In this document: in pieces, positions 48,791-59,844 of the stretch
Position numbering within the stretch: the stretch's first letter is position 1
Layout: every line of letters begins with the position of its first letter
Assembly (NCBI GenBank): GCA_907165275.2
Contig: OU015653.1
Location: forward strand, 10,012,001-10,076,000
Direction of reading: 5' to 3'
DNA: 64,000 nucleotides
Source: Zygaena filipendulae
Lineage: Eukaryota > Arthropoda > Insecta > Lepidoptera > Zygaenidae
Program-made: the position numbers and the translations under genes
Notes under the pieces: model-generated
Databases searched by the model: none
What the model was told of the DNA's origin: nothing
Seen by the model: the letters and a program-made list of their open reading frames with translations, nothing else

Positions 48791-48837
48791 ACACACTGTG
48801 AAAGTAATAAATGTTATTTTTCAATAGAACCCAAATC

Positions 48838-48935
48838 GTCTACCCAATGGTTAACTGGTAGAGAATGCCGCAAGGCATTAAGTTCGCCATTTGTACTTAC
48901 TGTGCAATAAAGAATAAATAAATAAATAGAAAAAT
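48838..48935 (+). repeat. LINE/SINE 3' tail
   Basis: TACCCAATGGTTAACTGGTA, GAGAATGCCGCAAGGCATTA, CAATAAAGAATAAATAAATA. Same family as 27480. Confidence 0.6.
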
Positions 48936-48969
48936 GATTTTTCTTTACAGTATTTATGGCAAGACTATT

Positions 48970-49150
48970 AGGTAATAATACCTAATAATAATCCACTTCA
49001 CAACACACAGATCTAGTTAATCCCACAGTAAGCTATGAGCTTGTGTCGTGGAAACCAAGCAAACGTGGTATATACATATACTACACATTATTAAATATAT
49101 ATATTATACTATAGATATATATATATACACACCCAGACTGGAAAATGATC
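48970..49150 (-). repeat. 3' part of tRNA-derived SINE (family of 4640/16839)
   Basis: Reverse of the tail: AATAATCCACTTCACAAC, CTAGTTAATCCCACAGTAAG, TTGTGTCGTGGAAACCAAGC, then the TATATA-rich stretch seen also at about 16990 and 17220. Confidence 0.5.
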
Positions 49151-49779
49151 GGTCTCGCAAGATTCTAGCGTGAATGTGGAGCGGCTCCAAAATTAATGTG
49201 GATGAAAACTGGGGAACAGCTAATTTGCCAATAAAGTAAAAACATTGTTATTGCACAAAATTTTAATGTGTGTGCGCAATATCGTTTGATTTTATTTGAT
49301 TTGATTACTATACCAGTTTTCAGTAAATTAGTTAAGTTTTTGAGTTTATTGTGAACAGACAGAAGCAGGCGGAGGTTTTTGTTTTATAATATGTAGTGAT
49401 TTATTTTTCATATATATAGTTGAAATTACTGTTGACTAAATTTCAATGCATGGTTATAAATATTAGTAGTTACTACTATTTATTTTGTTGTTATTATAAT
49501 AATACATGGTAGTGGGGCCCCTGTTCTGCACAAAATATAGGTATACTTTAATATGTAATCGATATTACCTACTTTAAACAATGATTGATTTTCATGATAA
49601 TGATTGATTTGATTTTTTAAATAAACATTTAGGTAACTTATATCATTGCCTTTAAACAAGTTTGTTTGTTTGAAATTGTATTATATTTAGGATATCTAAG
49701 TATTAGTGTTGTATTATCCTTATATAGTATATAGCTAGGTATTACGTTGTGCACCCAGCACCCGCTTCTAGTTTCTATT

Positions 49780-49927
49780 TACAGCTCTCTATCATCTTAA
49801 GGTTGACTTGAAAAGATTGCCTCTAGCAATAAGGCCACCTTTTGCTCTGTATTTACTTTTTATCTGTCTTAGTTTTTATTTTCTCTTCTGGGGCAATAAA
49901 GCATATTTGATTTGATTTGATTGAAGT
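49780..49927 (+). repeat. LINE 3' tail
   Basis: ATCTTAAGGTTGACTTGAAA, AGATTGCCTCTAGCAATAAG, GGCCACCTTTTGCTC, GGCAATAAAGCATATTTGAT, TTGATTTGATTG tail. Matches a familiar lepidopteran LINE 3' UTR pattern. Confidence 0.55.
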
Positions 49928-50408
49928 TTGTTCCTAACACCTTTTCTAGGACAATTCAGTTAAAAACACATGTGATATTGGCATTTATGGCCATTATAAT
50001 GGCTTTTTTGATTTTTTTCATTCATTGAAGTGAACAAATAGAGAAAAGTACATAAGCAAGATTTCACTTCTGTCACGTCATATTTTATCAAGTATAAATA
50101 ACAATTGTGCTGTTTAATATGATGTTACACCACGATTTTCAAATAGGAAAAAACTTAAGGGGAAATAGGTGGAATAGTAAGTACTTAATCTAAAAATAAA
50201 ATTCGTAAGTTGGTGTACAATTGAGTGCAATAATCAATGACCTAAACTCTACAGTCTACACTCTACAGCAAAACTCCTTGCTCCATACTACGACGACGGT
50301 ATAAAACTTAAGTTAGATAAGTAAGGTAACTCTAACAAAAAGTTGAAAAAGGTAAATAGGTATTTAGGTATTTTTATAATTAGGTATGTTAAAAAATATG
50401 TTTACTTA

Positions 50409-50580
50409 CCGTTTCGGGGAATTTTCCCATATAAATCCTTAAGAAAAATTACCACACTACCACAGTAGGTGTCATAAAATACATTTCACTTTACAACTGT
50501 TAGGTACTGTGCTTAAAGAGTTTTTAACAAAGAAAAAGTAACTTTCTCGATTAAGATTTTAGAAGAAAAGAACTGATGAA
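50409..50580 (-). promoter_or_regulatory. candidate MCT-A 5' UTR exon / promoter
   Basis: On the minus strand a strong donor, GAAACG|GTAAGTAAAC, ends a non-repetitive stretch. An arthropod initiator TCAGT lies about 165 nt upstream (about 50570). The position would suit the missing 5' UTR exon that must splice to 42565, but no direct evidence connects them. Confidence 0.2.
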
Positions 50581-51144
50581 AATCGCGTTCGCAATATGCA
50601 ATACAATACTTAACGCAAATAACATATTAAATATCTTGTTCGAAAAATCTCAAACGTTATTATCCTTAATTTATGATGATTAACCATTAATTAGAAAAGT
50701 TTATACAAAAAAAAGTATAATTTATTTAGTACAGGAACACAGGACCTCGACACTCAGATTAACTAGACATATGACTTATGTCACAGGACCACAGCCGACA
50801 GCGCAGGACACACGTGATTACCTTCTCTCTGGCAGGACACAGACACACCAGTCACTTCCTTTCGTCTTTTTTATGGACTTTCGCATATAATTCATTTAGC
50901 CAGTTTACAAGTAAAATTAATTAGATCACTATAATATTTTCTATTGAAATGCTTCGTTGTACGGTTCCACGGTACTTATAGCTTGCATGAACTTTTTCTC
51001 GGAGCTCTTGGAGGAAACCGAAGAAATCAGCTCGAAATGTCATATCTTCTTGAGCAAATAAAAAACCGTCACTGTGAAAATTTTTGTTCTAAACAACAAA
51101 ATCCTTAACCATTTTTTAACCATTTTTTATCGATATGAAAATAA

Positions 51145-51590
51145 ATGACCGAACCGCCATCTTTGATTCCCGCTAAAAACTCCTACCAGTCACTTACGGA
51201 TACTTTTTTTTTGGTGAAGTTTATCCCTTTCGGGGAAGGCAGAAAGAAACTTAGTCCATATAGCCAATTCAGTGGTATATTTCTTCTTCTGAAGTTATTT
51301 ACATCGAAATGCATTGGTGAGATGCATTTCGATGCTTTACCGGAACTTTTGCCAACAAATCTTCGCAGTTGAATCTTAATAGGACGCTCTGTGGGAAGTT
51401 GTATAGAAAAACGAAAACCTCCCGGTGAACGCCCTATTTCACTGTTTCCGCACACTGTTCATCACTAATGAATCACTATTATGCAAAGTCCACCATATTC
51501 ACACGATATTAATCAGGATAAACTAATTTGCAAAACAAAGAAATAAAACTGACGTCCACTCTACTAAAAATCCCGCCAAAAGACCACTAG
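51145..51590 (-). mobile_element. DNA transposon end with unrecognised ORF
   Basis: Minus strand: end region about 51465-51575 is the counterpart of the 98-bp insertion at 48131. Inside it an ORF of 90 codons begins with GTG (CGNSEIGRSPGGFRF, LPTERPIKIQLRRF, KCISPMHFDVNNF). The late C-x4-HF and the FRF/LPTE spacing faintly recall a degenerate THAP domain as in P-like elements, but the first CxxC pair and the tryptophan are absent. A 13-bp hairpin (CATCGAAATGCAT) lies at 51306-51338. Confidence 0.35.
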
Positions 51591-51628
51591 ATATATAATA
51601 GGTACTATACACAGGCACAGATAATATA

Positions 51629-52162
51629 CAGTGAAACCTGGTTAAGTGAGACATCAAGGGACCTGCAATGTCGTTTCACTTATAAAGGTATTCCACTTAC
51701 CCAGTGTCTCAGATATACAGGTATAAATAAATATCTGTCTCATTTACAGAGGGTTCTTCATAAACGGATCGGTTCACTTTCATAAACGGATATTAACTTC
51801 AGTTTTTCACGTAATGATAACGATTGTAGCTTTCGTTTTGACATTTTTCAAATAAACATCCAAAGAGTATATAACCTGTAAACATCTGTATGATAGTAAA
51901 GCGAAACTAAAACTGAAGGTAATTGAAGCTCAAAATTTACTTACGTACTTGGAATTACGTGTGGAATTTGTGGGTAGAATAAGAATGAGTAAACAAACAA
52001 TGTTATCTATGATGATAAATCGAAAGAACAAATCCCAGATATAGAGGTTTACCTCGTCCCACTAACAGAGGTAATTCAGTGCCAAAGTGTTGGGACCTCA
52101 GCATGAGTTCCAGTTATGGAGGTTTCTCACTTATCCAGGTCCCACTTAACCAAGTTTCACTG
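51629..52162. mobile_element. pogo/Tigger-like MITE
   Basis: 534 bp with terminal inverted repeats CAGTGAAACCTGGTTAAGTG and its near-complement at the right end (one mismatch in 20), flanked by TA on both sides. Inner repeats TTCACTTATAAAGG, CCACTTACCCAG, CACTTATCCAGG and CCACTTAACCAAG are scattered sub-terminally. No transposase ORF. Confidence 0.75.
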
Positions 52163-52748
52163 TAATAGGTACTATACTAGTAAATTACAAGTACTTACTC
52201 GATACATTCCTTCCAATACCGAATACTTTTAGTATCGATACTTTGAAACTAAGTATCAAGTAGGTATCCGTCAAAAGTACTTGTATCGATATACCAGTAT
52301 TAATATTACATTCTAACCCTAAAGATGTGAAGAATATTTTTTTGGAAATATCTATTGAATTTTTTCATCATAATAATATTATCTTTTTCCCAATAAATTA
52401 ATTGCCTTGGTCAAATACAACACAAAAAAAAGACCAGTGTTTCTTCTAATGTATTAAAAAAAATGTCTCTATGCACACGATCAATTTAGTAATTATTAAT
52501 TAATTTAGCACAAGTTAACGTGCATAATATTTTGAGCTCAAGATAACACTGAGCGGAAGCAATACAGCCTTTTTGTAATTACCTTCATCACAGCTATTTA
52601 GTCAGTAAGTACTAAAGAATAGTACTAAAGAATGGAGAGCATCTCACGAAACCATAATTACAATAATAGTTAAAGGCCCTCTTTATTTTATATTATTAAT
52701 TTATTATCGATAAAATTTATTCCTAATTTCCGATATAGAAATATAAAC

Positions 52749-52944
52749 CCTACTAATATTATAAATGCGTAAGTAACTGTCTGTCTGTCTGTTACGCTTT
52801 CATGCCTTAACGGCTGAACCGATTGTCATGAAATTTTGTACACACGTCATCAGATGTACAGAGAAAGACATAGGGTACTTTTTATCCCGGAATTCCTGCG
52901 GGAACTCCGAAATTAACGCGGATGAAATCGCAGGGAACCACTAG
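52749..52944 (+). repeat. Helitron-like (Lep1-type) repeat, most complete copy
   Basis: CCTACTAATATTATAAATGC head, GTCTGTCTGTCTGTTACGC, GCTGAACCGATTGTCATGAA, ACATAGGGTACTTTTTATCC, CGGAATTCCTGCGGGAACTC, terminal GGGAACCACTAG followed by T. No ORF and no tRNA promoter. Helitron assignment rests on the CTAG/T end and family knowledge. Confidence 0.7.
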
Positions 52945-53334
52945 TTCCAAATACATATTGCACCTACTTATTGTAAACATGACGTGGTATCAGTGAAAGA
53001 CGTGGTATCTGTAACTATTGAAATACACCATTGTTTTTTGTTTATTGTCTCCATGTAAAACTACTTGACGAATTTGAATGAAATTGGCATTGGCCTAGAT
53101 ATATTTTTATGGAATATCTACCTATGTAGATAGTTCAAGTCCAAATTATATCCTAGTATCTACGGGAAAAAGTTTCTAAGAGAAAGTGGAATACAGCGAA
53201 TGGGTTTGTAAATTTGGGATGTTTGTTCACCAGATATAATTATGGCATGGGAAAGCTATTGGGCTGTTTATGAAAGTTTTAGGGTAGGTATTTACATACA
53301 TATGTATACCTACAGTTATGTGCATATTGGATAA

Positions 53335-53432
53335 CGCACCTGTATGCCTTATGGTGTTGCAGATGTCCATGGGCGTTAGTAATCACTTACCATCAGGTGT
53401 GTTTGTCCCCTATGACATAAACAAAATAGATC
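53335..53432 (-). repeat. SINE 3' fragment (family of 55138), reversed
   Basis: CACCTGTATGCCTTATGGTG, TTGCAGATGTCCATGGGCG, CACTTACCATCAGGTGTG, CCCCTATGACATAAACA. Mirror of the 55138-55240 segment. Confidence 0.55.
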
Positions 53433-53849
53433 GTTCGAAAAGGACATAATATTATGGCGCGTAGCATAGGACGTATGCAGAAAGGCAACTATCAAAAACA
53501 GTCCCTACACCCACAGATAATATAAAACTATAGTGTACTTACAACCTATAGACTTGGCGTATGATTGGGATTACAAAAAAAGAACAAGTTGAGATGTGTG
53601 TGGTATCGAGTGCAGATGCCTAGTCTCTGTCTACTCACCCCTCTGGAAGACAGGCGTGAACGTAAATACGTATTGAGCATCATACAAAACACTATCTACA
53701 GATATGTATTTTCTCGCTCCATAGGGTTTTAGCAGAATTAAATTTAAACTTGTTAGAATATTAAAGAATAATTACTTATTAAACTACTGTACCGTAATTC
53801 GAAGCCTATACAATAATAATGAGAAGCACATCCGTTTCCCTTTGTTTCA

Positions 53850-54700
53850 TTGCTCGCACGACTTCCGGTCCCTACCCCCCTCTCCACCGCCTGCAGGTTT
53901 GCCGCGTCTTTTGAGTGTATAAAATTAGAGCGGCGTGCTTCTTGTGTCATTGTTGGCCATCAGGGACGACGCCGACCCCATCCAGGTCATCCTGAGCGGG
54001 ATGTCCCGCATCCTGCAGCAGGTGTGACCTCGCTCAGGATGATCTACTGGAACGCCAACGGTCTTCGGGGCAAAACATCCGTCCTGAAGACCGTTCTGCG
54101 TGACCAGCAGATCGACGTGGCGTTGGTCTGCGAGACTCTTTTAAGGCCGACGACTAACCTAACAGTCGCCGGCTATCACGTTTATCGCCAGGACGAAATC
54201 AGCCCTCAGGGTCAAGCCTATAGAGGGCTGGTAGTGCTAGTCAAGCGAGGAGTCGTCCACCAACGAGTTCCCGCCGTGCAGCTCTCGGCGCTCAGCGCCC
54301 TGGGCGTCGAGCTGTGCGTCGCCGGCAACCCAACGCGGCTTTACGCTGCGTACAAGCCGCCGCAGCTGAGATTCCAGCCGGGTGATATCCACACCCTGCT
54401 GGAATCCAACATCCCCACCGCCGTTGCCGGCGACTTCAATTACAAGCACACGGCGTGAAACTCGACCCACGACTGCCCGAACGGCAGACGACTCCTCCGC
54501 GACGCCGAGGCCCACGGTTACGAGGTCGAAGGGCCGGAAACTCCTACGCATTATCCGGCCCAGACGTCGTTCCAACCTGACGTCATCGACCTCATAGCCC
54601 ACCGTGGGCTCCTCTGCCGGCCCTCTATAGAGGCCCTGCCCGAGGACATGGGCTCCGACCGCGATCCACGCGGCCTCTGACCGCTCCCCAGGTCATGTCT
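53850..54700 (+). pseudogene. Jockey-like LINE fragment: ORF1 end and endonuclease domain
   Basis: GC-rich. An ORF1 end (DPIQVILSGMSRILQQV, stop) is followed by the apurinic-type endonuclease start MIYWNANGLRGK, then VALVCETLL, a GLVVLVKRG strand and AVAGDFNYKH. A stop (TGA at 54457-54459) follows shortly after; the frame then resumes with DVIDLIAHRG and SDRDP. The last histidine is not in the usual SDH form. RT is missing. Truncated and inactive. Confidence 0.7.
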
Positions 54701-55137
54701 GTAGTGGCGGATAGCGCAGGATTACCCACTGCAGGGGGCTCTGCCCCGACGCAGTTACCTCTGCTGCCTGCTTAGGAGGTCATAGTACGATTTTAAACAA
54801 TTCAGTTTCAGGCCTGCTTTAAAACTGCGCGGAACTTGAATGGTTCCGTTTTTGCTCATAGTAAGCCTCTATATATCCTTTAATGTAATTTCATAGGTAA
54901 TAACTATGTTAGTCTATCTATATACATATAATCTATTTACTGTTTATTCTACTTAGTTTTATTTTAGTGTTTTACTTCACTTATTTATATCTTATTATTA
55001 TTATTTTTCTCTATGTAAAAATAGTAGTTATACCTGTAGCACCTGTCGCGAATGGCGCGAATTTTTATAATGTTTATCTTCAAAATCGTTTAAGAGAATT
55101 ACTCCGATCCGAGACGCGTCGCGATTTTATTTTATTT

Positions 55138-55485
55138 TTATGTCATAGGGGGCAAACGGGCAAGTGGTACACCTGATGGTAAGTAATTACCGCCGCCCAT
55201 AGACATCTGCAACACCAGAAGGCATGCAGGTGCGTTGCCGACCTGGAATGGGGATGGGAACTGGCTTTCAAGTGGGACTGCCGGAACACACCGTTAGGTG
55301 CTTGGCGACAGATTTGCAACTTGAAGGTGGTAGATAGCCAGCCGGGCACTAGAGAGCGCCCTACCACCATGCAATGGTTTCCTCACGATGTTTTCCTTCA
55401 CCGACAGCTCAAGCTCATTGTTAGGGTTTGAACCTACACCTTGCGGCGTTTAATCCGAACGCACTAACCACTGAGCTATCATCGC
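55138..55485 (-). repeat. tRNA-related SINE
   Basis: On the minus strand starts AGCGATGATAGCTCAGTGGT (A box TAGCTCAGTGG), then B box-like GGTTCAAACCC, a 250-bp body, and ends CCCCTATGACATAAAAATAA. Fragments at 3400, 46828 and 53335. Confidence 0.65.
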
Positions 55486-55724
55486 TGAGTATCATCGCGA
55501 GTAGGTATTTGCAAAAATTATATGTTTCATGCCGCTCTGCATCCTTCCTTCCGTCAGCAACACAAACACAACATGCGCAAATTCTCACGCACACTAGGAA
55601 AGCAGCAGCGGGAGACGCGCGGGTGTAGGGGGGACGCGGCACCGCGCGCCGGCCGGTCGCAACTAAACTAAGCGCGAGTCGCAATGGCAGCAGTTACCTA
55701 CCTATATTCGAATTAATTCGTAGC

Positions 55725-55808
55725 ATGATTGAGTAACAAACATCCAAACATCCAAATATCCAAACATCCAAACATCCATACTTTCACATTTATAATATTA
55801 GTAGGATG
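55725..55808 (-). repeat. Helitron-like repeat fragment with CATCCAAA repeats
   Basis: TGATTGAGTAACAAACATCC, four CAAACATCC-type units, ACTTTCACATTTATAATATT AGTAGGAT. Same head as 3990-4056. Confidence 0.5.
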
Positions 55809-57555
55809 ACCAGCATTTCTTTTTAATATTTCGAGTTCCAGATGGAATTTCTAAAAAACCGAAACATGAGTATTTAAGTTAGACTCTTAGCAATACAACA
55901 AAAAAAAAACACATTCAATTTGGTGCAGCAGTTTTTGCGTAGCACGAATACAAACATACAGACAGAAAGACAGACAAAAAGAGTCGCCTAAATTTATTTT
56001 TTCTTATTTATCTCCCATGTACAGACATCGACCTGTTACAATTTTATTTTTTATACTTTTTAGAATGGACGAGAAATATAGAAGAGGAAAAAACTAAACT
56101 ACGTCACAGATAATATAATACTATACTAGACTACGTTTATCCACAAAACGAAAAAGATGCAATTTGCTTTGTAAATCAAAAACATAACCAATAGTACGGG
56201 AGCTCTTGATGCTACATGGGGATTTACTCGAGCATTGTTGGGACCTATTGGATTTTGAAGATTGTAAATTCCTTGCTTTGTAAAAATAAATGAATAAATA
56301 AATAAAAAAAAACTGATTTTTTTTTCAGATTACTTAAGTTGATAAATAAAATACAACGAAAATTGCATGAATATAATTCTTTTTTCTTTTTAATAATAGG
56401 TACATTCAGAAAAAATAGTAAAACAGTCACTAATGTAAAAAAACAAATTACGTGATATTTAGATTCACAGTTCCATACAAATTTTCCTACAAAAAAACAT
56501 CATCCGATATCAAAAATAAAAAGCTACCGATATAATCCATAACAACCCAAACGGTGGGCTTGGCACCTACTTTGAACTGATCAGTGATCAGTGGGTCGGT
56601 TTAATACGTACTTTTATAGAAAAAAGTTTTACCTAACTACCTTTACCACTTATTTTTGGAAGTCGGTTAAAATTACATTAAAATGAAAGGTGTACTAGTT
56701 ACTATATATAGCTTGATGTAAAACTTGCCTGGTACTTATTTTAATATTCATTTTATAAGGAGGTTATCAATTTGACACGTTTAGTGCCGTGTTATGCTGT
56801 GATGACGTCATGGCGATGGAGAGTAGTGTAAGGACGATGCGAGAGTGTGATAGAGAAAAAGAGAAAGGGAATGAAAGCCAGAGTGAGGAATACATGTTTC
56901 ACTGCAGCTGCTCGTTCTAAACTTTATAGATGATTTTTGTTTCTTCGGCTCGTGAAAATCGGCAGATTATATTTTTGCAGATTATATCTTTGAGTTATTT
57001 ACTTCCAAATGTAAAAACATCAACTGCGCTCGAGAAAATCGAGATGACGGGTTTTTTTTGCAAGTTTGTGATCCTTTAAAACTCCCTTACGTCATGTGTA
57101 ATTAGCCTACTATGTCTTAATCTGATGCGCTCGAGTATTTCCGGCTATCGTTTTTTTTCATTATTCTGATCGGTTATTCTAGACGCGCCCCTCTGTGTAC
57201 AGGGCCTTTATTTGGTGGAGGTGCAAGATAAGCCCCTTATGTTATTCTACGCGCTACGTGTTGCTACGTCGCGCTCGCACCCAATGTACGTAGGTACCTA
57301 CCTACTTTTGCACAAACGTTTTATTTAGATCACGGTAAGTAAACAAAACATTTTTGACTCCCTTTCCCTTCATACTTTACCGGGCTTAGGACCGGCAAAG
57401 GAACTGAATAATTTAGAAATTATTAAATTAGAAATGACATTTTTATCCATTAATAATTATGCATTAAAGTTTTATCGCGCTGTTATTAAGTACCTTTGGC
57501 GTATTTAAAAAGGTGAATCATCTTATTCACAATAATTCATGACATAATTTACAAT

Positions 57556-57628
57556 TTTTATTGTGAGCATTGGTAATACAGAGTTCTAATTATTGTAGAA
57601 CTCTGTATTACCTATGCTCACAATAAAA
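57556..57628. repeat. 33-bp inverted repeat
   Basis: TTTTATTGTGAGCATTGGTA... pairs with ...TACCTATGCTCACAATAAAA around a 7-nt loop, 32 of 33 positions matching. No ORF. Could be a tiny foldback or an RNA hairpin. Confidence 0.75.
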
Positions 57629-57629
57629 C

Positions 57630-57860
57630 AATTTCTATGAAATGAAACACAACATAACACAAAATAATAACATAACATAACACAACTTATTTACAATCAT
57701 TAAAAACATAATTTACAAAATATCATTAATTTACAAATAATTTAATTTAATTTCATTTTATTGCATTTCATTTCATAACACAACATAACAAAACAGAATA
57801 ACATAACAAAACACAACATAACATAACAATTACACAACAAAAAATAAATTATTTACAATC
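57630..57860 (+). repeat. ACATAACA simple repeat
   Basis: Recurring ACATAACACAA/ACATAACAAA pentamer-to-decamer units with TTTCATTTTATTGCATTTC interspersed. Confidence 0.6.
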
Positions 57861-57916
57861 ATTAAAAACGTGACACAGTCTCCACTAAAAGTTTTTTATT
57901 TTTATTTACACTGATT

Positions 57917-58192
57917 TTACGTTAACCTAAGAATCTGTTCGAAGTGTCTACCGCGTTGCGCGATGCACACAGAAGCACGACGTCGCAAATTGTCTTTTAA
58001 TCGAGATAAAACAGTTTCATTGTTCTTAATCAATTCAAAAGCGTTCAGTATTGCTTGCTTTAATGTTTCACGGTCGGTGTATTCGTCATGCGTACCGTAC
58101 ACTATGCGCTTTACGTCACCCCACAAATAAAAGTCCAATGGAGTTAGATCGGGTGAACGTGGTGGCCACGGTATGGGGCCACCACGTCCTAT

Positions 58193-58228
<36 letters not shown>

Positions 58229-58960
58229 AAGTTACACCAACATAGTAAACACTAACACTTACAGTAAAAAAACAAATTAGCATCAAATAATAGGATAAGT
58301 ATCACTATACTGACAGGTGCAAACTGCATGCGATTTCCAAATAAAATTTATACTATTTGAACATAAAATTTAGAAAAACAAAAAAGATAAAAAAGATAAC
58401 GATCATATCCAACGATCACCGAACTACGACGTTAAATACTCACGTACAGCGCGGGCATAATGCGGGGGGGCACCGTCTTGCTGAAAGTAAAGTCCATCAA
58501 GAAGAGCAAGTGGAACATCATCTAACATCTCACTTATTTGATTTCGGAGTAGATCCAAATAAGATTGTCCAGTTAAACTTCCCTCAATAAAATACGGTCC
58601 GATTATGCGTGTACCAAGGATACCTGCCCAAACATTTACCGAAAATCTCGTTTGATAAGAGTCTCTCACGGTTGGGTGTGGGTTTTCCACCGCACGATCA
58701 CTACGAACTTCCCACCAATGTTCATTGTGAACGTTAAATAACCCTACTCTAGTAAATAACGCTTCGTCTGTCCATAAAATGTTACTATCTACGTTATTCA
58801 CGAGCCATTCACAAAATGTAACACGACACACGTAGTCTGTAGGCATTAGGTCCTGAACCCTTCTGAAATGAAACGGATGCATCCTTTCACTATGAAGCAA
58901 TCTCCTGTTGTGTGCCGACGTGCCGGTAGTCAGAGAGGAGTGAAGACACAATTGATACAA
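57917..58960 (-). pseudogene. broken rosa-type (DD41D) mariner transposase
   Basis: Minus strand. N-terminal part missing; retained HPFHFRRVQDLMPTDY, WTDEALFTR, WAGILGTRIIGPYF, FQQDGAPPHYA, a stop after REYLTS, then FGDRWI. The frame resumes after an insertion (about 58192-58408) with PIPWPPRSPDLTPLDFYLWG and runs to the C-terminus FEQILRLT (stop near 57917). All three catalytic D residues are visible. The D-to-D spacing with the insertion removed is about 41, typical of rosa elements. The upstream edge abuts the gypsy LTR. Confidence 0.7.
58192..58408 (-). mobile_element. short retroposed insertion with (TTTA)n tail in the rosa transposase
   Basis: Splits the third catalytic region. One edge is an eight-plus-copy TTTATTTATTTA run (58192-58227), the reverse of an AATA tail. 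Body AAAAGTTACACCAACATAGT, CTGACAGGTGCAAACTGCAT is not coding. No exact target duplication could be fixed by eye. Confidence 0.5.
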
Positions 58961-59578
58961 CAGACACAGGATTTTATATAGAGTTTATATTATGAACCAG
59001 ATACTAGGTTATAATAACTACAATATAAAATATAGAATAACTTACGCGAGATCAACTTTATACGCGGGGGGTGTCACTATGACTCGTGTTGCGTGGTTGA
59101 AGGTGGGTAACTAACTGACTACTCCAAACTTCCCTCGCACTAAGCACGACTCTCAAAATAATGAACTACACATTTACAAAAAGGTCTTATAACAAAGGTA
59201 CTGGAACGTTACATAAAAACAATAGAAACAAAACATCTTTCACTCCAAGGAGCGGTACAGCAAAGGGTGCTGCGTGCAGATGTTACTAACGATAGGTAAT
59301 TAACTAGCTATTGCTGTTTGTGCTACACAATGAACCTTAATAAACCTTTGTCTCATCTAGGTCCTAAAACTGATAAAACCTTTTCTAAAAAAAATACAAG
59401 ATTCATACTGTAAAACCAATAACACAAAGTGAATGAAAACAATGAGAAGAAACTTAGATAATAGCTTAATGTTACCGAACGTGGGAACAATGACGCTTTA
59501 CAGAATTGAAAAAGAAATATTTAAAGAAATGTTTACTAATAAAATTTAACATGGCAACAGACCCCACAGTACATTACA
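58953..59578 (-). repeat. gypsy 3' LTR
   Basis: Starts TGTAATGTACTGTGGGG right after the polypurine tract. Contains TATAAAG (59062-59056 on the minus strand) and likely ends with TATCA near 58953, where rosa sequence begins. About 625 bp; the end is a guess as the partner LTR is not visible. Confidence 0.6.
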
Positions 59579-59844
59579 ATCCTCCCCTTTTAGAGTGAAA
59601 ACGAAAGTTTTCATCAATATCATTATTGTTACTTATACATTTAAAACATAATTATGCTTAATCATATCATACTAATCATCTTACTTTTCTAATAGTTACA
59701 ATATCATAAAATCATTACATAAGACATCAAATTACAAAATACAAAACCGATAAAAACATTAAAACATTAATGTTGTATAAACTAACTAAACGCTTATTTG
59801 ATTCCATTGTTAATAATTATGACACCTTCAATTGAGCTATTCTA
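59579..59844 (-). other. gypsy pol-to-LTR spacer with polypurine tract
   Basis: Contains no open frame of note and therefore no env. The purine run AAAAGGGGAGGA immediately before the LTR is the plus-strand primer site. Confidence 0.7.

Larger units (their letters stand above)
42533..57900. other. 5' flank of MCT-A, repeat-rich
   Basis: No host gene supported. After the 5' UTR splice acceptor (42565) follow a Helitron-like repeat, an RTE tail, a foldback, CRE MITE copy 3, the TGTAGC element, a maT mariner, LINE tails, the THAP-like remnant, a pogo-like MITE, a Helitron-like repeat, a Jockey-like fragment and a SINE, all listed separately. About 45.4-46.3, 46.65-47.6, 49.95-50.7 and 55.8-57.5 kb look AT-rich and unremarkable. 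Confidence 0.45.

Noticed and set aside
51183..51455. Firm THAP domain / P-element transposase call
   Set aside because: Only a late C-x4-HF and weak spacing resemblance; the first cysteine pair and the conserved tryptophan are absent.
54237..54602. 121-codon minus-strand frame
   Set aside because: Antisense shadow of the GC-rich Jockey-like endonuclease.
59579..59844. env gene of an errantivirus-like gypsy
   Set aside because: Only about 270 bp separate pol from the LTR, with no suitable ORF.
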